Shown in pieces: positions 34,634 to 42,592 of a stretch of 64,000 nucleotides of DNA. A model generated the notes under the pieces. It saw nothing but the letters and a program-made list of their open reading frames with translations. It searched no databases and had not been told where the DNA came from. The DNA is from DAISVY01 sp036826635 (GTDB taxonomy: Bacteria; Zixibacteria; MSB-5A5; GN15; FEB-12), in assembly GCA_036826635.1 (NCBI GenBank), contig DAISVY010000003.1, positions 220,120 through 284,119 of the forward strand. The letters are read 5' to 3'. How positions within the stretch are numbered: the first letter of the stretch is position 1; each line of letters starts with the position of its first letter. The position numbers and the translations under genes are program-made.

Positions 34634-35581
34634 GTGAAAATAGTCCTAACCGGTCGGACTGAGACCGGGCCGGGTTTTATATGTCCGAAGGGTATTTATC
34701 GGCTGCCGGAGGAAAAATGTGCCCGGGCTTCTTCGTTTATTCAGCGGGGCACAGGGCTTGCTTTAATTCCGGACGTGAGAGAGAATGTCTTTACTTGCGT
34801 TAGAATCCTCCCGGTTGAGCGAATCAGCCGGTTTGAGTGGGCCGAGCCGGACAATCCTTCCGGGACGGAGCAGGCATCGATTATCCGCCATCCTTTTCTG
34901 GTGACGGCCGACGATGAGGGCGACTATCTTCTGCTGGAACAGAGCGAGCTTTTCGAAGAACTCTGTCAAAATGGTTTGAGCCATGTCCCGGCTCAGGTTT
35001 GTTCCCGCGAGCGTCTGAAGCTGTCGGCGGATCGATTGAATCTTACCGGCCTGACCTCTCGCGATCTGGTCGGACTGACGGTCCAGCACGCCGACCAGTT
35101 TATTGTCGATAATGAAGAAAAGACCGCTCCGTCGGGGTATCTAACCGCCCGACTGGAATTCTGCGATCAGCGGACAGTCTTTTTGCATATGCGTCATTCC
35201 AGCCGTATCGGTTGTCCGGCTGCACTGGGTTTGTTGTTTCGGGCCATCAACCGGACCGGCGGTTATATACCGGCTTTGAGCAGCGGAGTTCGACCGAACA
35301 CGCCATTGAAAGTGGCCTCGGTAACCGGCCGGCTGACCCTTCCTTCCTTCGATCTGCGGGATCTTGTCAGTGCCGCAGCTTCGGAACGTCTGTATCCGCC
35401 CAATTTGATCAGAGTGGCCAGCGACTGCCGCGTGCTCAATATCGATTTTCCGGTTTCCGTGCTGGCCTCGGAAAGTACGACGGAAGAAAAAGAGGCGTTC
35501 CTTCACGATTTGATTCTCTATCGCGAGCAGTCACGCCGCACGGCCGTTTTCGATGGCCAGGTCTATATCCTGAATCGCTAA
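34634..35581 (+). CDS. Hypothetical protein with possible ParB/SbnI-like domain
   Basis: 315 residues, GTG start at 34634. The middle part fits the layout of ParB-N/SbnI-like proteins: a strand (VRILPVERISRFEW), a regulatory strand (YLLLEQSELFEELCQNGLSHVPAQV), then a helical region. The end (LIRVASDCRVLNIDFPVSVLAS ... VYILNR) recalls the C-terminus of SbnI/SerK-like serine kinases. The catalytic Glu/DGHHR-type motif is not convincingly present. Function unknown; the resemblance is by eye only. It lies 43 bases after the peptidase gene and has no strong ribosome site. Confidence 0.4.
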   Translation: MKIVLTGRTETGPGFICPKGIYRLPEEKCARASSFIQRGTGLALIPDVRENVFTCVRILPVERISRFEWAEPDNPSGTEQASIIRHPFLVTADDEGDYLLLEQSELFEELCQNGLSHVPAQVCSRERLKLSADRLNLTGLTSRDLVGLTVQHADQFIVDNEEKTAPSGYLTARLEFCDQRTVFLHMRHSSRIGCPAALGLLFRAINRTGGYIPALSSGVRPNTPLKVASVTGRLTLPSFDLRDLVSAAASERLYPPNLIRVASDCRVLNIDFPVSVLASESTTEEKEAFLHDLILYREQSRRTAVFDGQVYILNR

Positions 35582-35665
35582 AAAAATGGTTGTAAGCCGC
35601 CAGGGCCGCGGGTAGATTGGGAGCCGTGGTGTTAACGGTCCGTCGGCCTTGGTTGACGGGCAGCG

Positions 35666-35691
35666 AAAAACCCCGCGCTGTCGGCGCGGGG
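35666..35691 (-). terminator. Rho-independent terminator of rpsT
   Basis: An 8-bp perfect GC stem (35671-35678 with 35684-35691) with a 5-base loop. On the minus strand it is followed by five T (35670-35666). It lies 32 bases past the rpsT stop. Confidence 0.88.
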
Positions 35692-35722
35692 CGATGCTTT
35701 GACGGGGAAACCGGTGAGCGGC

Positions 35723-35977
35723 CTAACCAAGTTTCTGAACGTGTGTAGCCAGGCGAGACTTATTGCGATCCGCGTTGTTCTTGTGGATCAGACCATAGCC
35801 GGCGGCCTTGTCCAGAATAGAAGTAGCCGTTTTGAGCTTCTTAAGTGCTTCTTCTTTATTCGTTTCGTTGCGGACATCTTTAATGGCCGCGCGAAGCTGC
35901 GAACGGAATGCCCGATTACGTGTTCTCTCCAGTCCGGAGGTTTTGACGCGCTTAGCGCAGGACTTGTGGTTCGGCAA
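35723..35977 (-). CDS. rpsT: 30S ribosomal protein S20
   Basis: 84 residues, highly basic and helical. MPNHKSCAKRVKTSGLERTRN...FRSQLRAAIKDVR and the C-terminal GLIHKNNADRNKSRLATHV are diagnostic. It binds 16S rRNA in the 30S body. The start codon is TTG (35977-35975) with GGAAAGGA upstream. E. coli rpsT also starts with UUG, which takes part in its autoregulation. It is divergent from murJ. Confidence 0.95.
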   Translation of the reverse strand: MPNHKSCAKRVKTSGLERTRNRAFRSQLRAAIKDVRNETNKEEALKKLKTATSILDKAAGYGLIHKNNADRNKSRLATHVQKLG

Positions 35978-36017
35978 TTGTTTTCCTTTCCGTATCCCCT
36001 CAAAAATTTAGCCTATA

Positions 36018-36045
36018 AATATAATCGGCGGCATGGCTTTGTCAA
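36018..36045 (-). promoter_or_regulatory. rpsT promoter
   Basis: Minus strand: TTGACA (36045-36040), a 16-base spacer, then TATATT (36023-36018). The leader is about 34 bases. The -35 lies inside the first codons of murJ and the -10 overlaps the putative murJ -10 on the other strand. Confidence 0.65.
36020..36025 (+). promoter_or_regulatory. Putative murJ -10 element
   Basis: TATAAT (36020-36025) ends seven bases before the murJ ATG at 36033, with no Shine-Dalgarno between. The -35 position is poor (CCCTCA at 35997). TATAAA at 36014 is an alternative -10. Confidence 0.4.
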
Positions 36046-37616
36046 CCAGTAAGGTAAAGAAAAGTTCCCTGACGGCTTCGGCCGGCCTGGTTTCTCTGGC
36101 CACCGCTTTTTCGCGTGTTTTCGGTCTCGTCCGCGAACAGACGATGGCTTATTTTTTCGGTGCCTCTATGGCTACCGATGCCTTCGTAACGGCTTTCCGT
36201 ATCCCTAATTTGTTGCGTGACATGTTTGCCGAGGGGGCTTTGTCGTCGGCCTTCGTACCCGTGTTCAAAGAGAAGCTGGTCAGGGAAACGGAAGAGGACG
36301 CTTTCAGTCTGGCCCGGACCGTCATAACGGCTATTCTGGTCGTCGTGGGGGCAATTGTCCTGCTGGGTATAGTGGCTACCCCGGCCATCATATTTATTTC
36401 GGCTCATGGCTTCACGGCCGAACCGGCCAAGTTCGATCTGACGGTTGACCTGACGCAGTTCATGTTCGTCTACCTGCTGTTGGTTTCGCTGTCGGCAATG
36501 GTCATGGGGATGCTCAACTCTTTCGGTCGTTTCGGCATTCCGGCCATATCACCGGCCGTTTTCAACATTGGCATTATCGTATCGGTGGTCGCCCTGCATA
36601 GCGTGCTTGAAGTGCCGGTTTATGCTCTCGCTATCGGGGTGCTTGTGGGGGGAGTCGGGCAATTGGCCGTGCAATTGCCTCTTCTGTTGAAAATCGGTTT
36701 TCGGTTCCGTCTGCAATTCAATTTTCTCGATGAAAGCCTCAAGCGGGTGGTACGTCTGTTTGTGCCGATGGTTTTGGGCATGTCGGCCGGGCGTGTCAAT
36801 ATCCTGGTCAATACATTGCTGGCTTCTTTTATGATGGATGGGGCGATATCGTATCTGAGCTATTCGTATCGACTGATGCATTTCCCCCTGGGGGTTTTTG
36901 CCGTTGCTCTGGGGACGGTGGCTTTGCCCAGCGCTTCGGAGATAGCCGCCCGCGGAGATATGGAAGGACTGGGGAAGACATTTTCGGAAGCGATTAACCT
37001 GAACATGTTTCTCATTCTGCCCTCGGCGGTATTCCTGGCCGTAATCGGGCCGGACCTGGTGGCGCTTATTTATCAATGGGGAGCGTTCGACCAAACCGAC
37101 GCTCACAACACCGCCCTGGCCCTGTTGCACTATTCCTACGGGTTGATCGGATTCGCGGCGGTGAGAGTAACGGTGCCGATGTTTTACGCTTTGAAAGATT
37201 CCGTACTGCCGATGAAGATATCCATCATTTCGGTGGTCATCAATCTGGTGTTGTATTTTCCGCTGATGGCCGTGCTGGATTTCGCCGGTCTGGCGGCGGC
37301 CACGTCGATTGCCAGCCTTGTCAATTTCGGTTTGCTGTTGTATTACCTGCCGTCGAGGAATGTTCCCGTCAAGTATGGTCCTTTGTTCCTCAATTTTCTG
37401 AGAATTGCCCTGGCTGCGGTGCTGGCGGTAACTCTGGCGCGGCTGGTGCCGGTTGATTTCTCGGAAGGATATAGCGAAGTGATGGGAAGAGCGCTGCGCC
37501 TTGCGGTGATGTTCGTCACGGCGGCGGTCGCTTATCTGGCTTTCTGTCTCGTCCTGCGGGTAAGGGAACTGTCGCTGATGTGGACGCGCTTAGTCAGTCG
37601 TCGTTCCCGGGGCTGA
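36033..37616 (+). CDS. murJ: Lipid II flippase MurJ (MviN)
   Basis: 527 residues with about 14 TM helices, MOP/MVF superfamily. The N-terminal pattern SLATAFSRVFGLVREQTMAYFFGAS and the amphipathic FRIPNLLRDMFAEGALSSAFVPVF stretch are diagnostic. It moves lipid II across the inner membrane for peptidoglycan synthesis. The divergent rpsT-murJ arrangement is common in other bacteria. Stop and comEC start are separated by one base. Confidence 0.95.
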   Translation: MALSTSKVKKSSLTASAGLVSLATAFSRVFGLVREQTMAYFFGASMATDAFVTAFRIPNLLRDMFAEGALSSAFVPVFKEKLVRETEEDAFSLARTVITAILVVVGAIVLLGIVATPAIIFISAHGFTAEPAKFDLTVDLTQFMFVYLLLVSLSAMVMGMLNSFGRFGIPAISPAVFNIGIIVSVVALHSVLEVPVYALAIGVLVGGVGQLAVQLPLLLKIGFRFRLQFNFLDESLKRVVRLFVPMVLGMSAGRVNILVNTLLASFMMDGAISYLSYSYRLMHFPLGVFAVALGTVALPSASEIAARGDMEGLGKTFSEAINLNMFLILPSAVFLAVIGPDLVALIYQWGAFDQTDAHNTALALLHYSYGLIGFAAVRVTVPMFYALKDSVLPMKISIISVVINLVLYFPLMAVLDFAGLAAATSIASLVNFGLLLYYLPSRNVPVKYGPLFLNFLRIALAAVLAVTLARLVPVDFSEGYSEVMGRALRLAVMFVTAAVAYLAFCLVLRVRELSLMWTRLVSRRSRG

Positions 37617-37617
37617 C

Positions 37618-39909
37618 ATGTTTCGGAAATATCCCAGTCTGTTTCTTCTGTTTTTTGTGATCGGCGGTATTGTCGTGGCCGACCGCCTGCGGCTGCCCTC
37701 GTGGCCGTTTCTGTTGGCTGCCCCGATCTGCCTTCTGGCGGCTTTGTATCTGCAACGGCGGAAAGCCGGGGCGGTAGTCGGGGTTTTGTTCGGTCTGACG
37801 ATAGGTCTGATGTCGGCCTGTCATTTCAGTTTGAATTACGTCGATATCGGACCTTATCACCTCGGGCGCCTTTTTCCTCTCAAGCAAGCGGTACGAATTT
37901 GGGGGCGGGTGGCGGACTGGCCGGACCTGAAGAAAGACCGTACCGAAATACGCATTGCGCTCGATTCCCTCGGGGGTGATCTGCCTCGTCGGGTCGACGG
38001 GGCCATTCTGTTGAAGATAAGCGATACCACCACGGTTTTGCAAAGAGGGGACAGGGTGGCGTTTCTCGGTCGGATTTATCCTTTGCCCACCGGGGCAGCA
38101 ACGGGTGATTTCGACTATGGACGCTTCCTTAATCTCAAGGGGGTGCATGGCATCGTATATCTGCCCACCGTTTTGGGTGTTCAGGTACAACGTCGTTCGG
38201 AACTGGGCTATCTCGGTTTGGTGGATTGGCTGCGAGCGGCTACCAGCGGCAGTCTGAAGCGAAACCTCGACGATGTTTCGGCCGCTCTGGCCAGTGGTTT
38301 TCTCATCGGGGAGACGCGAAATATCCCGACCGATGTCTATAGCATGTTCCGTGACAGCGGTACGCTGCACCTGCTGGCGGTCTCCGGTTCCAACGTGGCC
38401 CTGGTCTTGTTCTTTCTGGCTTTGCTGATGCGTCCGTTCAATCTCAAACCGCTGGTTCGTTCGGTCGTGTTGCTGGTGGTCATTGCCGTTTTTGCAGGTA
38501 TGTCGTACGGGGAACCTTCGGTTATGCGGGCCGGTATCATGGCCGCGCTGGTGATCGCGTCGCGTCTGCTGCGGCGACCGCCCGATCTGAATAACATAAT
38601 CGCTCTGACCGCTCTGATCATTCTGCTGATGGCACCAGCCCAGCTTTACGATGTCGGCTTCCAGCTTTCTTTCGTGACGGCCTGGGGGTTGATATTCTTT
38701 GTCCCGAAAGTGGGGCGATTGTTCGTCCGGTATCACAACACCCGCTGGTATCGATGGCTCGTGTTGCCGCTGCTTGTTTCTCTGATTGCCCAGATATGTT
38801 CGACGCCGGTGATAGCATACTACTTCGGACGTATCCCCCTGATCTCGGTACTGGCCAACCTGGTTATCGTACCGATGGTTTCGGTTGGCGTTATCGGCAT
38901 TCTGGCGCTGTTGGCCGCTGATCTTATCTGGCCGATCTTTGGTTTGATGGTCGGATCGATAGTCAATATCTGGCTGAAATGGGTCGTGGTCGTGCTCACA
39001 TGGTTTGGCGGTGACAATATCCCCGTGGTGGACGTTTCCGCTTTGTCGACGACCAAAGGCAGCGCGGCGGTGGTGATACTGATTTACACTTTGCTGGTTC
39101 TGGTCGGGTGGTCGTTTTCTTCACGACGCGCTCGTCGCTGGCTGGTGTTTGCGGTTCTGTTGATTGTTAACGCGGGGCTGATCACCGCGGCGGTCGGGGG
39201 GAGTAATCGGGAAACAGCCCGTGTCGAAATCGAATCGGTGCCCGGCGGGGTGGGGGCAATGGTTTATTGGCCCGGGACAGTGGCGCCCGATCTGATTCTG
39301 ACCGGTCTGGATGCCCGGCGCTATGAACTGGATGAGAAGATACTCCTGCCCATGCTTCAGCGTCAGGGAGAGGCTTGCATAAATCGTTTATTCCTTCTCT
39401 CGGCCGACTACAACGCACTGGACGACGTCCTTCGGTTTGCTCAAACCACGCGGGCGGTCGCACTGTACGTCAACGCCGAACTTCGAAGCAGTATGGAAGA
39501 CCAGCGGCGGAGCTATGGTTATCCGGCCGACACTTCCGCCATGAATTACTGGGGTTCCCGTGACGATTCGTGTGTTGCCCCGGGTTACTACCCGTCCGGC
39601 GGTTGTCTTTCATTGCGTTTTGATCGATCCCTGATACGTTTTGTGAATCGACGGTCGGATTTGTCCGCCGACCCGGGACCCGGTGCATCCGCAACTCTCG
39701 TCATCGGTACGCCCTGGCGAGGACGGCCCGATGATTGGATTGAACTGCACCGGGGCGGGTACGATAAAATCGTCTGTTCGAAAATTGCACAGTCACCCGG
39801 TTCGGCTTATTCTGAACCCGCCCGGGAAGCCGATAACGTGCCACCCGATTATCTTTACGATCTTTCCCAAAGCGGTCCATACACTTGCCTGTTGCCTTTT
39901 TCCCTCTGA
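37618..39909 (+). CDS. comEC: ComEC/Rec2-family DNA uptake channel with degenerate C-terminal hydrolase domain
   Basis: 763 residues. N-terminal DUF4131-type segment with TMs and an OB-like fold (about 80-190). The ComEC competence core (about 205-500) contains LASGFLIGETRNIP, FRDSGTLHLLAVSGSNVAL and MRAGIMAALV. C-terminal about 230 residues sit where ComEC normally has a metallo-beta-lactamase domain. At the position of its THxDxDH motif this protein reads LLSADYNALDD, so metal binding is lost. ComEC imports single-stranded DNA in transformation; the hydrolase domain is proposed to degrade one strand. With a pilus motor nearby, competence is plausible. Probably co-transcribed with murJ. Confidence 0.85.
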   Translation: MFRKYPSLFLLFFVIGGIVVADRLRLPSWPFLLAAPICLLAALYLQRRKAGAVVGVLFGLTIGLMSACHFSLNYVDIGPYHLGRLFPLKQAVRIWGRVADWPDLKKDRTEIRIALDSLGGDLPRRVDGAILLKISDTTTVLQRGDRVAFLGRIYPLPTGAATGDFDYGRFLNLKGVHGIVYLPTVLGVQVQRRSELGYLGLVDWLRAATSGSLKRNLDDVSAALASGFLIGETRNIPTDVYSMFRDSGTLHLLAVSGSNVALVLFFLALLMRPFNLKPLVRSVVLLVVIAVFAGMSYGEPSVMRAGIMAALVIASRLLRRPPDLNNIIALTALIILLMAPAQLYDVGFQLSFVTAWGLIFFVPKVGRLFVRYHNTRWYRWLVLPLLVSLIAQICSTPVIAYYFGRIPLISVLANLVIVPMVSVGVIGILALLAADLIWPIFGLMVGSIVNIWLKWVVVVLTWFGGDNIPVVDVSALSTTKGSAAVVILIYTLLVLVGWSFSSRRARRWLVFAVLLIVNAGLITAAVGGSNRETARVEIESVPGGVGAMVYWPGTVAPDLILTGLDARRYELDEKILLPMLQRQGEACINRLFLLSADYNALDDVLRFAQTTRAVALYVNAELRSSMEDQRRSYGYPADTSAMNYWGSRDDSCVAPGYYPSGGCLSLRFDRSLIRFVNRRSDLSADPGPGASATLVIGTPWRGRPDDWIELHRGGYDKIVCSKIAQSPGSAYSEPAREADNVPPDYLYDLSQSGPYTCLLPFSL

Positions 39910-40032
39910 GAAAACACCCTCCGGCAGTCGGTAATTGCCTTAAAGAAAAGACTTAACCGGCCCGATACTTATAGAGAAACGGTGGAAAAACAGAGAGACC
40001 GCCAATAACGTTGTGTCCGGAGTTATAAAGCT

Positions 40033-41238
40033 ATGAGTTTGTCCGGCAATCTTAAGACAGTCTCCTTTCCGGATTTGCTGCAATTGTTGGCAACCGGCAA
40101 GAAGACTGGAGTACTGGAATGCAAAACAGCCACACGTCAAAAAGAAGTGGCTTTCAAGAATGGCAATATCCAGTATGCCTCATCGGTCAACAGTTCGGAG
40201 GATCTGCTCGGTAATATGCTTCTCAAGCGCGGCCGAATCTCCAAGGCCGACCTTGAGCGAGCCATCCAGTTGCATAAACAGACCGGGCGCCAGCTCGGGA
40301 CCACGCTCATCGACATGGGACTCTTCGATAAGAATGAAATCGGCGAGTGTCTCAAACTGCAAATAGAAGAGATCGTTTACAATCTTTTCTCCTGGCAGGA
40401 AGGGGATTTTCTCTTCCACGAAAACGCCACGGCAAAGAACGCACCGTTTCTGATCGAACTTAACACCATGAACGTGATCATGGAGGGGACCCGACGCATC
40501 GATGAATGGATGGAGATTCAGAAAGTCCTGCCATCCGATGACGTGATACTGGAAATCGCCAAATCCCCCAAGGTAAACCGCGAGGAACTGGTTATATCGC
40601 TGGAAGAATTCCGGCTGCTCTCTTTGATCAACGGCGAGCGTACGCTGCCGGATTTGATTGCTCTTTCCCCGGTCGGTGAATTCGTGACCTGCCGCGCTTT
40701 GTATCGCCTGATCGTCAACAACCTGGTCGAGGTTGCGGGCAAGCGCGAGGCCGATGACGAAGCCCAGAACGAGGATGAAGAAGAAGTCGTGTTGTCGATC
40801 ATCTTCAGGCTCTACAGCAATTGTTTTTACAAAATTCGGTCACACGTGCAGGAGCTTATCGGCGAACAGAACACCCGTTATCCCGCTTTTGCGGCCAAAT
40901 ACCGCAGCGGTTTACTTACCTTTTTCCCGGGGGTGGACCCCAAGTCGGATTTGATGCCGTCCTTTGAGAAGTTTCTGGCGGCTGTCCGAGCGGTGCCGGG
41001 ACCGATCCGTTATCACACCCTGTTGGGCGGTCTGGAGAAGATGCTCTCCGAACAACTCCTTTACGTTTACCAGTTGCTAGGCATCAACACTTTCCGCGAT
41101 ACCGTCACCGGGGTCAAGAAGGAAATCGCCGAGCCACTGGCAACTCGGCGCGAACTGGTCAAAAGGTATCACATAGAAGACGATTTCTACGGGACGATTA
41201 AGAAGGCCGACAAAATGGTCAAGATGGTGCGAGGATAA
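40033..41238 (+). CDS. DUF4388 (PATAN) protein with MshEN-like double repeat
   Basis: 401 residues, cytosolic. Residues 1-55 begin a DUF4388/PATAN domain (MSLSGNLKTVSFPDLLQLLA, KTGVLEC). Residues 58-110 form two copies of a motif close to the cyclic-di-GMP-binding MshEN repeat (LGNMLLKRGRISKADLERAI and LGTTLIDMGLFDKNEIGECL). The leading Arg is Leu or Gln, and the first copy ends in His rather than Gln. LFSWQEGDFLFHE ends the domain. The rest is helical with an acidic linker (about 235-250). PATAN proteins act in signalling for motility and development. It lies directly before the Roadblock/MglA/pilus genes. Confidence 0.7.
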   Translation: MSLSGNLKTVSFPDLLQLLATGKKTGVLECKTATRQKEVAFKNGNIQYASSVNSSEDLLGNMLLKRGRISKADLERAIQLHKQTGRQLGTTLIDMGLFDKNEIGECLKLQIEEIVYNLFSWQEGDFLFHENATAKNAPFLIELNTMNVIMEGTRRIDEWMEIQKVLPSDDVILEIAKSPKVNREELVISLEEFRLLSLINGERTLPDLIALSPVGEFVTCRALYRLIVNNLVEVAGKREADDEAQNEDEEEVVLSIIFRLYSNCFYKIRSHVQELIGEQNTRYPAFAAKYRSGLLTFFPGVDPKSDLMPSFEKFLAAVRAVPGPIRYHTLLGGLEKMLSEQLLYVYQLLGINTFRDTVTGVKKEIAEPLATRRELVKRYHIEDDFYGTIKKADKMVKMVRG

Positions 41239-41240
41239 AC

Positions 41241-41603
41241 ATGAGAAAGAATCTGTTTCTGACGGCTGTTTGTATCGTGGCGCTCTCCGGCCGGGCCGAA
41301 GCTGCCAACCTGGCCGTTATTACAAGCCCGCCGACGATTCTGAATACGCTGATTTTGTTGCTGGCCTGCGCCGCTGTCGCCGTCTGCATTCGTATTATGG
41401 CGGCGGTCAAGGGCGGATATTTGAGCAAGGCCTGGCAGGTGTTCGTTATCGGATTTGTGGTCCTGGCCATCAGCCAGATTGCCTCTCTGCTACAGACTTT
41501 CGAGGTGGTGGCGTTGCCTGGATGGGTTACTCCGGCCCTGATGGTTCTGTGGGCGGGCATCTTCTTTTACGGAGTGTTCGAGACGAAACGAATCCTGGGT
41601 TGA
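41241..41603 (+). CDS. Small membrane protein of unknown function
   Basis: 120 residues. A probable signal peptide or first TM (MRKNLFLTAVCIVALSGRAEA) is followed by three TM helices (ILNTLILLLACAAVAVCI, WQVFVIGFVVLAISQIA, WVTPALMVLWAGIFFYGV). It begins two bases after the DUF4388 stop, so it is co-transcribed and may be its membrane partner. I do not recognise a family. Confidence 0.65.
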   Translation: MRKNLFLTAVCIVALSGRAEAANLAVITSPPTILNTLILLLACAAVAVCIRIMAAVKGGYLSKAWQVFVIGFVVLAISQIASLLQTFEVVALPGWVTPALMVLWAGIFFYGVFETKRILG

Positions 41604-41616
41604 TGTGCGATTTGAG

Positions 41617-41645
41617 TTGACATAACTGCATGTGAGATTTATAAT
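41617..41645 (+). promoter_or_regulatory. Perfect consensus sigma70 promoter of the Roadblock/MglA/pilus cluster
   Basis: TTGACA (41617-41622), exactly 17 bases, then TATAAT (41640-41645), all twelve consensus positions matched. The predicted start is near 41652, giving a leader of about 60 bases before ATG 41712. Confidence 0.75.
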
Positions 41646-41711
41646 TAAAGGCGTGAAAATATTACCGTCGCGTAACCGATTACTGTTAGGATCCTTAGCG
41701 AGAACCCCTTA

Positions 41712-42581
41712 ATGACTGTCGCAGTGGAAATCGACGAGCGCATTGACAAATGCCGGAAGATCCTTGATTTGGATCCCAACTCGCAGATATTCGCCGCTCT
41801 GGCCGAGGCGTATCGCAAGAAGGGAGAACTGGATAAAGCCTTCCGGATATGCCAGAACGGTCTGAGAGTACACCCTTCTTATGGATCGGCCCATATCGTG
41901 ATGGCCAAAATCAACCTTGATCGCGGGCTGTACGACTGGGCGGAAGTGGAAGTAAATAAGGCCATTGAGATCGACGGCAAAAGCCGGGCGATTGAACTTC
42001 TGCTGGCCGAAATTTTCCTGTACAAGCAGGATTATAGCGAAGCGGCCAAGTTGCTTAAGAAGCTTAAACAAATCGATCCCGACAACGAACATATCAGCAA
42101 GTTGCTTGATCTGGCTCTTAAGATTCCCGAAGAAGAAGTTGTCCGGCCAGCCCCGGTGTCGAGCGGGCGGGTTGCAGTCGAAGCCGAGCGGCAGTCTTCG
42201 TCTCCGGAACCGGAACCCCGGGCCGAACCGTCTCCGCTGGGAGCGGCCGAGCTTCTTCGCGAAGCCATGCTGATCCCCAATATCCAGGGTGGTCTTTTCA
42301 TAAACGACGAGGGGTTGGTAATAGAATCCGAATGGGCAGCCGAGATGGATGCATCGGTGTGCGGGGCGGCGCTGGCTGAGGTGGACAGACATTCGGATCG
42401 GGAACTGGTCGAAGCATCGTTCGGACGGGTCAACACGGTGCTGATCGAAACCGGCGATTTCGTTTTTTATCTGCTGCATGTTGCCCGTGGTATGATATTG
42501 CTGGTGGGTGACAGCGGTCTGAATTTGGGTGGCCTGCGGATGAAGGTTCCCGGGTTGATAGAGCGTTATCGACCGAATTGA
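41712..42581 (+). CDS. TPR protein with C-terminal Roadblock/LC7-like domain
   Basis: 289 residues. Three to four TPR units at about 5-135 (IFAALAEAYRKKGELDKAF, SAHIVMAKINLDRGLYDWAE, IELLLAEIFLYKQDYSEAA). A Pro/Ser/Glu linker follows (about 140-175), then a Roadblock-type alpha/beta domain (about 180-289: PNIQGGLFINDEGLVIES, YLLHVARGMILLVGD). Roadblock proteins dimerise and regulate Ras-like GTPases such as MglA, encoded three genes downstream. First gene after the consensus promoter. Confidence 0.78.
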   Translation: MTVAVEIDERIDKCRKILDLDPNSQIFAALAEAYRKKGELDKAFRICQNGLRVHPSYGSAHIVMAKINLDRGLYDWAEVEVNKAIEIDGKSRAIELLLAEIFLYKQDYSEAAKLLKKLKQIDPDNEHISKLLDLALKIPEEEVVRPAPVSSGRVAVEAERQSSSPEPEPRAEPSPLGAAELLREAMLIPNIQGGLFINDEGLVIESEWAAEMDASVCGAALAEVDRHSDRELVEASFGRVNTVLIETGDFVFYLLHVARGMILLVGDSGLNLGGLRMKVPGLIERYRPN

Positions 42582-42592
42582 AAAGGGTAGAC

